Assembly (NCBI GenBank): GCA_002342035.1
Contig: DDPE01000002.1
Span: 1-53,850 of the forward strand
Direction: 5' to 3'
DNA length: 53,850 nucleotides
Origin: Asticcacaulis sp. UBA2476
GTDB lineage: Bacteria > Pseudomonadota > Alphaproteobacteria > Caulobacterales > Caulobacteraceae
Shown here piece by piece: positions 26,354 to 34,743 of this stretch. Positions within the stretch are counted from its first letter, which is position 1. Every line of letters begins with the position of its first letter. A model generated the notes under the pieces. That model did no database searches. It was given only the letters and a program-made list of their open reading frames with translations, and had not been told where the DNA came from. The position numbers were made by a program, and so were the translations under genes.

Positions 26354-27613
26354 TCAGACCGGTTTAACTAGAATGATCTTTTTCTTGCCCTGACTGATCT
26401 TGATCACCCCATCAGGATTAAGGTCGGCCAGTGTCAGGTTTTGATTGCCGTCAGTGATGGCGATGTCATTGACGCGCAAGCCACCGCCTTGAGCCAGACG
26501 GCGGGCCTCGCCGTTGGATTGGGTAAGCCCGATCTGGGTCGTCAAGGCCGCCAGCATAATCCCAGCCTCAAGGGCTGAGGTTTCCACTTCGACCGTCGGC
26601 AGGTCTGCAGACAGCACGCCTTGTTCAAACGCTTTTTGTGCCGTATCGCGGGCGGTGCTTGCCGCCGCTTCGCCGTGAACCATGCGGGTGGCGGCATCGG
26701 CCAGTATTTTCTTGGCTTCGTTGATTTCGGCCCCCTCCAGCTTTTCAAGGCGGGCGATTTCATCCATCGGCAGATCAGTGAACAGGCGCATGAACTTGCC
26801 GACATCAGCGTCTTCGGCATTGCGCCAGTATTGCCAGTAATCATAGGGGCTCAGCGCATCGGCATTGAGCCACACCGCCCCGCCGACCGTCTTGCCCATC
26901 TTGGCACCCGATGCGGTCGTCAGCAGCGGCGTCGTAAGCCCAAACGCCGCCGATTGATTGATCCGGCGCGTCAGTTCAACGCCATTGATAATATTGCCCC
27001 ACTGATCGGAGCCGCCTATTTGTAAGGTACAGTTATAGTTTGAGTTCAGTTCGCGGAAATCAACCGCCTGCATCAGCATGTAGTTGAACTCAAGGAAAGT
27101 CATCGGCTGCTCACGCTCTAAGCGCAGCTTGACCGAATCAAAGGTCAGCATACGGTTGATGGTGAAGTGCGTGCCGAATTTGCGCAGGAACTCGATATAG
27201 CCAAAGCCCGACAGCCAGTCGTCATTATTGACCATGATGGCGTCGGTTTTGCCGTCACCAAAGGTCAGGAAATTATTGAACACGCTTTTGATGCCGTCCA
27301 TGTTCGACTGGATCTGCTCATCGGTCAAAAGCGGGCGCTGGGTGTCCTTGAATGTCGGGTCGCCAACCTTGGTGGTGCCGCCGCCCATGAGCACGATCGG
27401 CTTATTACCGGTCTTTTGCAGCCAATAGAGCATCATGATCTGCACCAGATGGCCGGCGTGCAGCGACGATGCCGTGGCATCATAGCCGATATATCCCGTG
27501 ATTGGCCCCGCAAGAAGGAGCGTATCAAGGGCCTCTGCGTCGGTGCACTGGTGGATGAAGCCACGCTCGCTCAGGACTTTGAGGAAATCGGATTTGAAGC
27601 TGGTTGCGGTCAT
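26354..27613 (-). CDS. tyrS: Tyrosyl-tRNA synthetase
   Basis: This class I enzyme charges tRNA-Tyr. The 419-residue protein has the HIGH-type signature in YDATASSLHAGHLVQ and the KMSKS-type signature in SGAKMGKTVGGAVW. Tyrosine recognition residues sit in the core region with YNYxxQ-like FNYMLMQAVDF and QIGGSDQWGNI. A C-terminal S4 RNA-binding domain spans about residues 350-419 (EARRLAQGGGLRVNDIAI and HKV-like ending KKKIILVK). The gene is divergent from anmK with 105 bp between the starts and convergent with the AsmA-like gene. Confidence 0.97.
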   Translation of the reverse strand: MTATSFKSDFLKVLSERGFIHQCTDAEALDTLLLAGPITGYIGYDATASSLHAGHLVQIMMLYWLQKTGNKPIVLMGGGTTKVGDPTFKDTQRPLLTDEQIQSNMDGIKSVFNNFLTFGDGKTDAIMVNNDDWLSGFGYIEFLRKFGTHFTINRMLTFDSVKLRLEREQPMTFLEFNYMLMQAVDFRELNSNYNCTLQIGGSDQWGNIINGVELTRRINQSAAFGLTTPLLTTASGAKMGKTVGGAVWLNADALSPYDYWQYWRNAEDADVGKFMRLFTDLPMDEIARLEKLEGAEINEAKKILADAATRMVHGEAAASTARDTAQKAFEQGVLSADLPTVEVETSALEAGIMLAALTTQIGLTQSNGEARRLAQGGGLRVNDIAITDGNQNLTLADLNPDGVIKISQGKKKIILVKPV

Positions 27614-27718
27614 ATCTCTATCGAATGGTTGGAGAAAAAGAGCGGGACTAATTCGCCTCGACCTTAAGGGAAAGGCGTCATAACATAGACCTGCGCGAAA
27701 ACCATAGGGAAGAATCGT

Positions 27719-28858
27719 ATGTCAGGGACGGGTGTGTTTAAGGTTCTGGGCTTCATGACCGGCACATCTTTGGATGGCATAGACATGGCGGTGCTGGAGA
27801 CCGATGGTGAGCAGCGCCTGACCTTTGGACCGTGGGCTGAACGCCCCATGCCGGATGCGGTGCGCGCGGTGTTGCAAGATACGGTGAAGGCTGCGCTTAG
27901 CTGGCCGCGCGGAACGCCGGAGCCTGAGATTTTTAACGAAGCCCGTAAGGTCATCACGGATTACCATTTCACTTCGGCGCAGGTGTTTCTGGCGGAACAG
28001 GGCCTGGGATTTAGCGATTTCGATCTGCTTGGGGTGCATGGCCAAACCGTGTTGCATGAGCGCCCGAAAGTCGGCGTGCCGGGGCGGACCGTGCAGTTAT
28101 TTGATGGCCAAGCCTTTGCGGACATGACCGGCGTTCAGGTCGTGTCCGATTTTCGGGCCGCTGATGTGGCGGAAGGTGGAGAAGGCGCACCGCTGGCCCC
28201 CGTTTATCATAGGGCTTTGGTGGCGCAGGCGGGCCTGGACTTGCCGGTGGTCGTCGTCAATCTGGGCGGGGTTGCCAATATCACGATCATTGATGAAGCG
28301 GGCGATATATCCGCCATGGATACGGGGCCTGCCAATGGCCTGATGGATCAATGGGTGCAGGCGCACGGGCGGGGTCACTATGATGCGGGTGGTGTGTGGG
28401 CAGCACTTGGGACGGCTGACCCAGTACGGGTGACGGCCTATCTCAGCCATCCGTATTTCTCAGCGTCTGCGCCCAAATCGTTAGACCGTTATGATTTTAC
28501 GCTGGCGGGTGTAGATGAGTTAGGATTTGAGGATGGTCTGGCGACATTGTGCGAATTTACGCTGGAAAGTCTGTTGCTCGCTATCCTGATGTCGGGTGTG
28601 GCCCCCAAGGCCGTCGTTCTGGCCGGTGGTGGTCGGCAAAATGCGTATCTGGTCAACAGGTTGCGCGAAAAAATTGATGCGCAAACAAAGCTTTATCTGT
28701 CCGAAGACCTCGGCTGGCGTGGTGGGGCGATCGAGGCCGAAGCTTTTGCCTATATGGCTGTGCGGTCTCTGCGGTCTTTGCCTATCTCGTTCCCCAGAAC
28801 GACCGGTATCTCTAAACCGTTAACGGGCGGGCGGCTGAATATACCCTCCGCCCGCTGA
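27719..28858 (+). CDS. anmK: Anhydro-N-acetylmuramic acid kinase
   Basis: AnmK opens and phosphorylates 1,6-anhydro-MurNAc to MurNAc-6-phosphate during recycling of peptidoglycan. The 379-residue protein has the ATP-binding loop GFMTGTSLDGIDMAV at its N terminus, a central VVVNLGGVANITIID strand, DTGPANGLMDQW, and a C-terminal LAGGGRQNAYLVNRL. All are standard for the ASKHA-fold AnmK family and the length is usual. No MurQ etherase or other recycling gene is adjacent. It is convergent with the hydrolase gene, with 6 bp between the stops. Confidence 0.95.
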   Translation: MSGTGVFKVLGFMTGTSLDGIDMAVLETDGEQRLTFGPWAERPMPDAVRAVLQDTVKAALSWPRGTPEPEIFNEARKVITDYHFTSAQVFLAEQGLGFSDFDLLGVHGQTVLHERPKVGVPGRTVQLFDGQAFADMTGVQVVSDFRAADVAEGGEGAPLAPVYHRALVAQAGLDLPVVVVNLGGVANITIIDEAGDISAMDTGPANGLMDQWVQAHGRGHYDAGGVWAALGTADPVRVTAYLSHPYFSASAPKSLDRYDFTLAGVDELGFEDGLATLCEFTLESLLLAILMSGVAPKAVVLAGGGRQNAYLVNRLREKIDAQTKLYLSEDLGWRGGAIEAEAFAYMAVRSLRSLPISFPRTTGISKPLTGGRLNIPSAR

Positions 28859-28864
28859 ATAGTG

Positions 28865-29509
28865 TCAGGCGTCCGACAGGCGCTTATCGAGGTAAGATCC
28901 GACACGCTGTTCGATTTCCGGCAACTGATCGACCCAGAAGTGGGTCGCGTCCGGCACCAGTTCGTGGTCAATGACGATGCCTTTTTGACTGCGCAGCTTG
29001 GCCACTACACGGTCAACTTCGGACGGCGGCACCACGCTGTCATTAGCACCATTCACGAACAGGCCCGACGCCGGGCAGGGGGCCAGAAAGCTGAAATCAT
29101 AGGCATTGGTCGGCGGCGATACCGAAATAAAACCGTCGGTTTCGGGGCGGCGCATCAAAAGTTGCATACCGATATAGGCACCGAACGAATAGCCTGCGAC
29201 CCAGAATTGCGCCGCCGTCGGATTCTTGGCCTGCAGCCAGTCGAGTGCGGTGGCCGCATCGGCCAGTTCGCCAATGCCGGCATCAAATTCGCCCTGGGAT
29301 TTGCCGACACCGCGGAAGTTAAAGCGCAGAACCGAAAACCCGCGCGTCATGAACAGGTGGAATAATTGCACCGTGACCGGATTATTCATGTGGCCGCCCG
29401 CCTTGGGGTGCGGATGCAGGATGAGGGCGATCGGGGCGTTTTCTGTCTTGCCTTGCGTGTAGCGGGCTTCGATGCGACCTGCGGCTCCGGCCAGAATGAC
29501 TTCGGGCAT
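28865..29509 (-). CDS. Alpha/beta hydrolase (COG2945-like)
   Basis: A 214-residue serine hydrolase of unknown substrate. The early HPHPKAGGHMNN segment forms the oxyanion region, typical of the COG2945 family. The nucleophile elbow is AGYSFGAYIGM, the acid is probably in NGANDSVVPPSEVD, and the His in VPDATHFWVDQ. No signal peptide is seen, so it is cytoplasmic. The frame continues to 29536, but ATG 29509 has AAGGTGA in front and matches the usual family start. It is divergent from iscR, with about 230 bp between starts. Confidence 0.88.
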   Translation of the reverse strand: MPEVILAGAAGRIEARYTQGKTENAPIALILHPHPKAGGHMNNPVTVQLFHLFMTRGFSVLRFNFRGVGKSQGEFDAGIGELADAATALDWLQAKNPTAAQFWVAGYSFGAYIGMQLLMRRPETDGFISVSPPTNAYDFSFLAPCPASGLFVNGANDSVVPPSEVDRVVAKLRSQKGIVIDHELVPDATHFWVDQLPEIEQRVGSYLDKRLSDA

Positions 29510-29552
29510 TAATTCACCTTGTGACAAATATAACAAATTTGACGGCCAAATT

Positions 29553-29586
29553 ACTTGACTAACGCGGTCGGAATTATTAAGTCCGA
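29553..29586. promoter_or_regulatory. Candidate operator upstream of the iscR-suf operon
   Basis: ACTTGAC at 29553-29559 and GTC at 29567-29569 resemble, as far as I recall, IscR-type boxes predicted in alphaproteobacteria. Overlapping them is an inverted repeat TCGGA-N9-TCCGA at 29568-29586. The site is about 155 bp before the iscR start codon. TTGACT at 29555-29560 could also be a -35 element, but no well-spaced -10 was found. The assignment is tentative. Confidence 0.35.
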
Positions 29587-29740
29587 ATAACCTAGCGCAT
29601 TAGTCGGGCATTTTGTCCGCTATCTGCGCGGGTCATAGCACAAAGTTTTCAGTTTGCGCAGATTTTTAGTCAGTGACGCCCGGTCACTGCCTATTTGTGC
29701 AAACGACAGTCCGGTTCAGGCTTTTGGCGAAGGATTTCAT

Positions 29741-30304
29741 ATGCGTTTGTCAACCAAGGGGCGTTATGCCGTGATGGCTATGACGGATCTGGCGCTGCAT
29801 GGTCAGGGTAAGCCCATATCGCTGTCTGAGATTTCGGAACGCCAGCAGATTTCGCTGTCCTATCTGGAACAATTGTTTGCCCGCCTGCGCAAAGCCGGGC
29901 TGGTTAAAAGTGCACGGGGACCCGGTGGTGGCTATTCGCTGGCCCGGTCATCGGATGCCTTGTTTGTTGCCGAAATCGTGGTGGCGGTTGATGAGCCGAT
30001 CAAGGCGACGCGCTGTGCCCTGACGTCCAATAAGCTTGGGGCCAATAAGCGGCTATCCAAAGAAAATGCGGCGCGCGAAATCGGTTGTATGCCGGGTGGT
30101 CAGCGCTGCCTGACCCATAATCTGTGGGAAGATCTGGGTCTTGCCATCCATGACTATCTGGCGAAGGTGTCGTTGAGTGACGTGATCCTCAAGCGCACCC
30201 GTAAGACAACGGACGCAGATGCGCTTAATGTCCCGGCTTCATTCAACGGTAGTCATAAAATCAATATTGATAAGATTGCCCGCGATCAGGAGATGGTATC
30301 CTAA
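29741..30304 (+). CDS. iscR: Rrf2-family Fe-S regulator IscR, with an insertion in the cluster-binding loop
   Basis: IscR senses Fe-S cluster status and regulates the suf operon it heads. The winged-helix part opens MRLSTKGRYAVMAMTDLALHG and has the recognition region QQISLSYLEQLFARLRKAGLVKSARGPGGGYSLAR. Cluster ligands equivalent to E. coli Cys92, Cys98, Cys104 and His107 appear to be Cys92, Cys116, Cys123 and His126. The gap between the first two cysteines is 23 residues instead of 5, an unusual basic insertion. The tail after residue 155 is extra and polar. The frame is open from 29654; ATG 29741 has AAGGA upstream and fits the family. The desulfurase gene begins 3 bp after the stop. Confidence 0.92.
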   Translation: MRLSTKGRYAVMAMTDLALHGQGKPISLSEISERQQISLSYLEQLFARLRKAGLVKSARGPGGGYSLARSSDALFVAEIVVAVDEPIKATRCALTSNKLGANKRLSKENAAREIGCMPGGQRCLTHNLWEDLGLAIHDYLAKVSLSDVILKRTRKTTDADALNVPASFNGSHKINIDKIARDQEMVS

Positions 30305-30307
30305 ATT

Positions 30308-31465
30308 ATGTCTGCTTCGCCCGTTCTTTATATGGATCATGCCGCCACCTCGCCGCTCAGGCCGCAGGCGCGTGAGGCTATGTTGGCCGCATTTGAGCTT
30401 GGAGCCAATGCATCCTCTGTGCATAGCCTAGGGCGTAAGGCGAAGATGATCGTCGAAGAGGCGCGCACGCAAATCCTTGATCTGGTTGGTGGATATGGTG
30501 CCAAACTGGTATTCACTTCAGGCGGCACCGAAGCCAACAATCTGGCTCTGCATCAGGCGCGGGTTCGTGAGGACATCACCCATTTGATCATCAGTGACGG
30601 TGAGCACGATAGCATTTACACGGCCGCGAATTATGGGGGTAAGCCTATTCTGAAATGGCCGCTTTTGCCATCAGGTCTGGCCGATCTTGAGGCCTTAAAA
30701 GCGCTGTTGGCTCAGGTTGAGGGCAAGGCGTTTGTGGCGCTGATGTCGGTCAACAACGAAACCGGCATTATTCAGCCGGTGGCGGAGGCTGCCGAGATTG
30801 TCCGCTCTGCCGGTGGCTGGTTGCACGTCGATGCTGTGCAGGCGGCGGGTAAAATCAATATTGATTTTGATGTCTTGGGCGCTGATAGCCTGACGGTGAC
30901 GGCGCACAAAATTGGTGGCCCGGTCGGTGTAGGTGCTTTGGTGTATAAGAGCGATCATGCGATCATGTCGATGATCACCGGCGGTGGTCAGGAACAGGGC
31001 TTGCGGGCCGGGACTGAAAACATCGCGGGGCTGGCAGCCTTTGGGGCGGCGGCTCTGGCGGTGCAGTCGTGTGAGCGGTTGCCTCAACAAATCTCTATTG
31101 AGGCGGCTCTGAAAGCTTTGGGCGCGCGTATCATAGGCGAGGACGTTGCGCGGGTCCCAGGCATAACCTGTCTGGCGGTGCAGGACTGGTCGTCGCAATT
31201 GCAGTTGATCCATATGGATATGGCAGGGATTTGCATCAGTTCTGGCTCGGCCTGTTCGTCGGGTAAGGTTAAACAAAGCCGTGTCCTGAACGCTATGGGG
31301 CTAGAAAACCTGTCGGGCGGGGTCTTGCGTATATCGACCGGTTGGTCTAGCCAGCCTGCGGATTGGGCTCGGTTTTTTGAGGTTTGGTCGGGCGGGTATC
31401 AGACCTTCCGCGCCCGCCAGAAGACTAACAAGTCGACTAAGTTGAATATAAAGGAACAAGCCTGA
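30308..31465 (+). CDS. Cysteine desulfurase (IscS/NifS type)
   Basis: A PLP enzyme that releases sulfur from cysteine as a persulfide for Fe-S cluster assembly. The 385-residue protein has MDHAATSPLRPQAREAM at the N terminus, SVNNETGIIQPV and HVDAVQAAGK in the PLP site, the Schiff-base lysine in TAHKIGGPVGVG, and the active-site Cys in SSGSACSSGK. The SSGSACSSG loop is the class I (IscS/NifS) kind, unlike the SufS-type enzyme encoded later in the same operon. The gene is the second of the suf operon and its stop overlaps the sufB start by one base (TGATG). Confidence 0.93.
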   Translation: MSASPVLYMDHAATSPLRPQAREAMLAAFELGANASSVHSLGRKAKMIVEEARTQILDLVGGYGAKLVFTSGGTEANNLALHQARVREDITHLIISDGEHDSIYTAANYGGKPILKWPLLPSGLADLEALKALLAQVEGKAFVALMSVNNETGIIQPVAEAAEIVRSAGGWLHVDAVQAAGKINIDFDVLGADSLTVTAHKIGGPVGVGALVYKSDHAIMSMITGGGQEQGLRAGTENIAGLAAFGAAALAVQSCERLPQQISIEAALKALGARIIGEDVARVPGITCLAVQDWSSQLQLIHMDMAGICISSGSACSSGKVKQSRVLNAMGLENLSGGVLRISTGWSSQPADWARFFEVWSGGYQTFRARQKTNKSTKLNIKEQA

Positions 31466-32931
31466 TGGCTGCCGTTAAGGAAACCATTGATACGGTTCAG
31501 AAACTTGAGACCTATGAGCACGGTTTCGTCTCGGATATCGAGATGGAATTTGCGCCAAAGGGCCTCAATGCCGATATCGTGCGTTTCATTTCCGCAAAAA
31601 AGAATGAGCCGGAATGGATGCTGCAATGGCGTCTGGAAGCGTTTGAGCGTTGGCAGTCGATGGATGAGCCCGACTGGGCCAAGCTAAACTACAAACGCGT
31701 CGATTATCAGGATCTCTATTATTACGCTGCCCCTAAGCAAAAGGTCGCACCCAAATCGCTGGATGAAATCGATCCGGAACTGCTTCGCGTTTATGAGAAA
31801 TTAGGCATACCTCTGAAAGAACAGATGGTGCTGGCCGGTGTCGAAGGTGCGCCACGGTATGCGGTTGATGCTGTGTTTGACTCGGTGTCGGTGGTCACGA
31901 CTTTCAAGGATGAACTCAGTAAGTCAGGCGTGATTTTCTGTTCAATTTCAGAGGCCTTGCGCGAACATCCTGAACTTGTGCGTAAGTATCTGGGCAGCGT
32001 AGTGCCGCAATCGGATAACTATTTCGCAGCCCTTAATTCGGCGGTGTTTTCGGATGGATCGTTTGTCTATATTCCGCCGGGCGTGCGCTGCCCGATGGAG
32101 CTTTCGACCTATTTCCGCATCAATGCGTCGGAAACCGGCCAGTTTGAACGCACCCTGATTATTGCCGATAAGGGATCTTACGTCTCCTACCTTGAAGGCT
32201 GCACCGCCCCGATGCGCGATGAAAATCAGCTTCATGCCGCCGTGGTTGAACTTGTGATCTTAGAGGACGCCTCGATCAAATATTCGACCGTGCAGAACTG
32301 GTATCCCGGTGATGCCGAAGGGCGTGGCGGCATCTATAATTTCGTCACCAAGCGCGCCGATTGTCGTGAACCGCGGGCGAAAGTGTCGTGGACGCAGGTG
32401 GAAACCGGATCGGCGATCACCTGGAAATATCCGTCGTGCATTCTGCGCGGTGATGACAGCGTCGGTGAGTTCTATTCTATCGCGGTCACCAATGGCATGC
32501 AGCAGGCCGATACCGGCACCAAGATGATCCATTTGGGCAAAAATACCCGCTCACGGATCATCTCCAAAGGCATATCGGCGGGTAAGTCGTCCAACACCTA
32601 TCGCGGTCTGGTCTCAGCCCATGCGCGGGCAGCGGGGGCGCGTAACTTCACCCAATGCGACAGCCTGCTGATCGGTAAGACCTGCGCGGCCCACACCGTG
32701 CCCTATGTTGAGGCCGATACGGCCAAGGCGCAGTTTGAGCACGAAGCCACGACCACGCGGCTATCAGAGGACCAGATGTTCTACGCCATGCAGCGTGGCC
32801 TATCACAGGAAGAGGCTGTGGCCCTTCTGGTCAACGGCTTCGTGCGTGATGTGTTGCAGGAACTACCTATGGAATTTGCCGTTGAGGCGCAAAAACTGGT
32901 GGCCATCAGTCTTGAAGGCTCGGTCGGCTAA
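31465..32931 (+). CDS. sufB: Fe-S cluster assembly scaffold SufB
   Basis: SufB forms the SufBC2D scaffold, on which Fe-S clusters are built. The 488-residue protein shows the family signatures RLEAFERWQSMDEPDWA, CSISEALREHPELVRKYLGSVV, YIPPGVRCPMELSTYFRIN, and the C-terminal core KNTRSRIISKGISAGKSSNTYRGLV followed by ARNFTQCDSLLIG and EDQMFYAMQRGLSQEEAVALLVNGF. The Cys in FTQCDSLL corresponds to the Cys that accepts persulfide in E. coli SufB. It overlaps the preceding desulfurase stop by one base and is 10 bp from sufC. Confidence 0.97.
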   Translation: MAAVKETIDTVQKLETYEHGFVSDIEMEFAPKGLNADIVRFISAKKNEPEWMLQWRLEAFERWQSMDEPDWAKLNYKRVDYQDLYYYAAPKQKVAPKSLDEIDPELLRVYEKLGIPLKEQMVLAGVEGAPRYAVDAVFDSVSVVTTFKDELSKSGVIFCSISEALREHPELVRKYLGSVVPQSDNYFAALNSAVFSDGSFVYIPPGVRCPMELSTYFRINASETGQFERTLIIADKGSYVSYLEGCTAPMRDENQLHAAVVELVILEDASIKYSTVQNWYPGDAEGRGGIYNFVTKRADCREPRAKVSWTQVETGSAITWKYPSCILRGDDSVGEFYSIAVTNGMQQADTGTKMIHLGKNTRSRIISKGISAGKSSNTYRGLVSAHARAAGARNFTQCDSLLIGKTCAAHTVPYVEADTAKAQFEHEATTTRLSEDQMFYAMQRGLSQEEAVALLVNGFVRDVLQELPMEFAVEAQKLVAISLEGSVG

Positions 32932-32941
32932 AAAGAGAATA

Positions 32942-33697
32942 ATGACAATGCTTAATATTGAAAACCTCACCGTCAGCGTTGACGACAAAACTATCCTTAA
33001 GGGCCTGACGCTTGATGTGCCGGCGGGTGAAGTTCATGCCATTATGGGCCCGAACGGTGCCGGTAAATCGACGCTGGGCTATACGCTGGCCGGCCGCTCC
33101 AACTATGAAGTAACGGCCGGATCAGCCACGCTTAATGGCGAAGACCTGTTCGCCAAAGACGTCCATGAGCGTGCCGCCGCCGGGCTTTATCTGTCGTTTC
33201 AGTATCCGCTCGAAATACCCGGTGTCCCGGCCCTGACCTTTATCCGGACGGCCTTGAATGCTCAGCGCAAGCTGCGCGGTGAGGGCGAAATGTCAGCGCC
33301 TGAGTTCCTGAAAACGACCCGCGAAGTGGCCAAGTCGCTGAAAATCGACATGGACATGCTTAAGCGCCCGCTCAATGTTGGCTTCTCCGGCGGTGAAAAG
33401 AAGCGCATGGAAGTGCTGCAAATGGCGCTGCTCAAGCCGAAGTTTCTGATCCTAGATGAAACCGATTCCGGCCTCGATATCGACGCGCTTAAGGTCGTGT
33501 CTGAGGGCGTCAATGCTCTGCGTGCGCCCGATCGCGGGATGCTGGTCATCACCCACTATCAGCGTTTGCTGGATCATATCACGCCGGATCGGATTCATAT
33601 TCTGGTCGATGGCCGCATTGTCCATTCGGGCGGTCCTGAACTGGCCCATGAGTTGGAAGCCCGCGGCTATGATGAGTACCTTGGTGAGGCGGCATAA
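32942..33697 (+). CDS. sufC: Fe-S cluster assembly ATPase SufC
   Basis: SufC is the cytoplasmic ABC-type ATPase of the SufBCD scaffold. The 251-residue protein has Walker A IMGPNGAGKSTLGYT, the ABC signature VGFSGGEKKRMEVLQM, Walker B KFLILDETDSGLDID and the switch His in VITHYQRLLDHI, all family-typical. Two in-frame ATG codons (32942 and 32948) are possible starts; the difference is two residues. The stop overlaps the sufD start by one base, so the two are translationally coupled. Confidence 0.97.
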   Translation: MTMLNIENLTVSVDDKTILKGLTLDVPAGEVHAIMGPNGAGKSTLGYTLAGRSNYEVTAGSATLNGEDLFAKDVHERAAAGLYLSFQYPLEIPGVPALTFIRTALNAQRKLRGEGEMSAPEFLKTTREVAKSLKIDMDMLKRPLNVGFSGGEKKRMEVLQMALLKPKFLILDETDSGLDIDALKVVSEGVNALRAPDRGMLVITHYQRLLDHITPDRIHILVDGRIVHSGGPELAHELEARGYDEYLGEAA

Positions 33698-34743
33698 TGG
33701 CGTTCGATCTGTTCGATCCCATAACCTGGCCGACCCGGCGGGATGAGGAATGGAAATATTCCGATCTGGCGCGTCATCTGCGCATCACGCCGCGTGAGTT
33801 GGAGGTTTCGACGGATATCGCGGCCCCCGGCCTGACGCTGGACGGGTTTCACGTCCATAACGTCTTTGGCGCGGACTATAGCGGCCTTGAGGCAGCGGTT
33901 AAGGCGGCACTTAAAGACTTTGGGGGCAAGCTGTGGCTGCGGCACTGCGCACGCGGGCGTCTGGATGGCGTAGCCGGTTTTCAGAATAAAGGCCGGATTG
34001 ATCTTGCGGCGGGTGAACACCTGACCCTGTTTGAGACCTATGAGGGCAAGGGCAATTACGCCGTTCACAGTGAGCTTGAGTTCACTTTGGCCGAAGGTGC
34101 GCGCCTTGAGCGTGTGGTGGTCATGGATGAGCCGGAAACGGCCACCTCAGTGCGTCAGTCAACGATTGATACCGCGCCGAACGCTCACTATGTGCAGACC
34201 GTGATATCGACCGGAGCGGCGTTTCAAAGGTTTGAAAGCCATGTTACCCACGCTGGTCATGGGGCGCAAGTGCGCATGGACGGCGCGTACCTTTTGAAGA
34301 ACAAAACCCATTTCGATTACACCACGCGCCTTGACCATCAACACATCAATGGTGTGACGACGCAGGCGATCAAAGGGCTGGTCAAGGATCAGGCTCAGGT
34401 CGTGTTTCAGGGCCGTATTCTGGTGCAAAAGGGTGCCGACGGCACCGACGCCCGCATGCGACATCAGGCGTTGATTTTGAACGACGGGGCGCGGGTGCGT
34501 GCTAAGCCGGAACTGGAAATCTATGCCGATGACGTCCAATGCGCGCACGGTAATACCATCGGTAATCTCGATGAAAACGCGCTGTTTTTCTGCATGTCAC
34601 GTGGCATGGATGAAGCCACCGCCCGCGGTCTTTTGATGCAGGCCTTTATCGTGCCGGTGATCGAAGCCATTGACGACGATCAATTACGTGCGGCGGTGCT
34701 GGAGTTTGTTGAGGCTAAGGCTGGAGGCTTTTATGGCGTTTGA
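33697..34743 (+). CDS. sufD: Fe-S cluster assembly protein SufD
   Basis: SufD pairs with SufB in the SufBC2D scaffold. The 348-residue protein is shorter than the enteric SufD but typical of alphaproteobacteria. The N-terminal part has TRRDEEWKYSDLARH, the hallmark of SufD. The beta-helix core ends KNKTHFDYTTRLDHQHINGVTTQAIKGLVKDQAQVVFQGRI. The C-terminal end has KPELEIYADDVQCAHGNTIGNLDENALFFCMSRGM. The functional His (in CAHGNTIG) is present. The 3' end overlaps the sufS start by 11 bp. Confidence 0.96.
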   Translation: MAFDLFDPITWPTRRDEEWKYSDLARHLRITPRELEVSTDIAAPGLTLDGFHVHNVFGADYSGLEAAVKAALKDFGGKLWLRHCARGRLDGVAGFQNKGRIDLAAGEHLTLFETYEGKGNYAVHSELEFTLAEGARLERVVVMDEPETATSVRQSTIDTAPNAHYVQTVISTGAAFQRFESHVTHAGHGAQVRMDGAYLLKNKTHFDYTTRLDHQHINGVTTQAIKGLVKDQAQVVFQGRILVQKGADGTDARMRHQALILNDGARVRAKPELEIYADDVQCAHGNTIGNLDENALFFCMSRGMDEATARGLLMQAFIVPVIEAIDDDQLRAAVLEFVEAKAGGFYGV

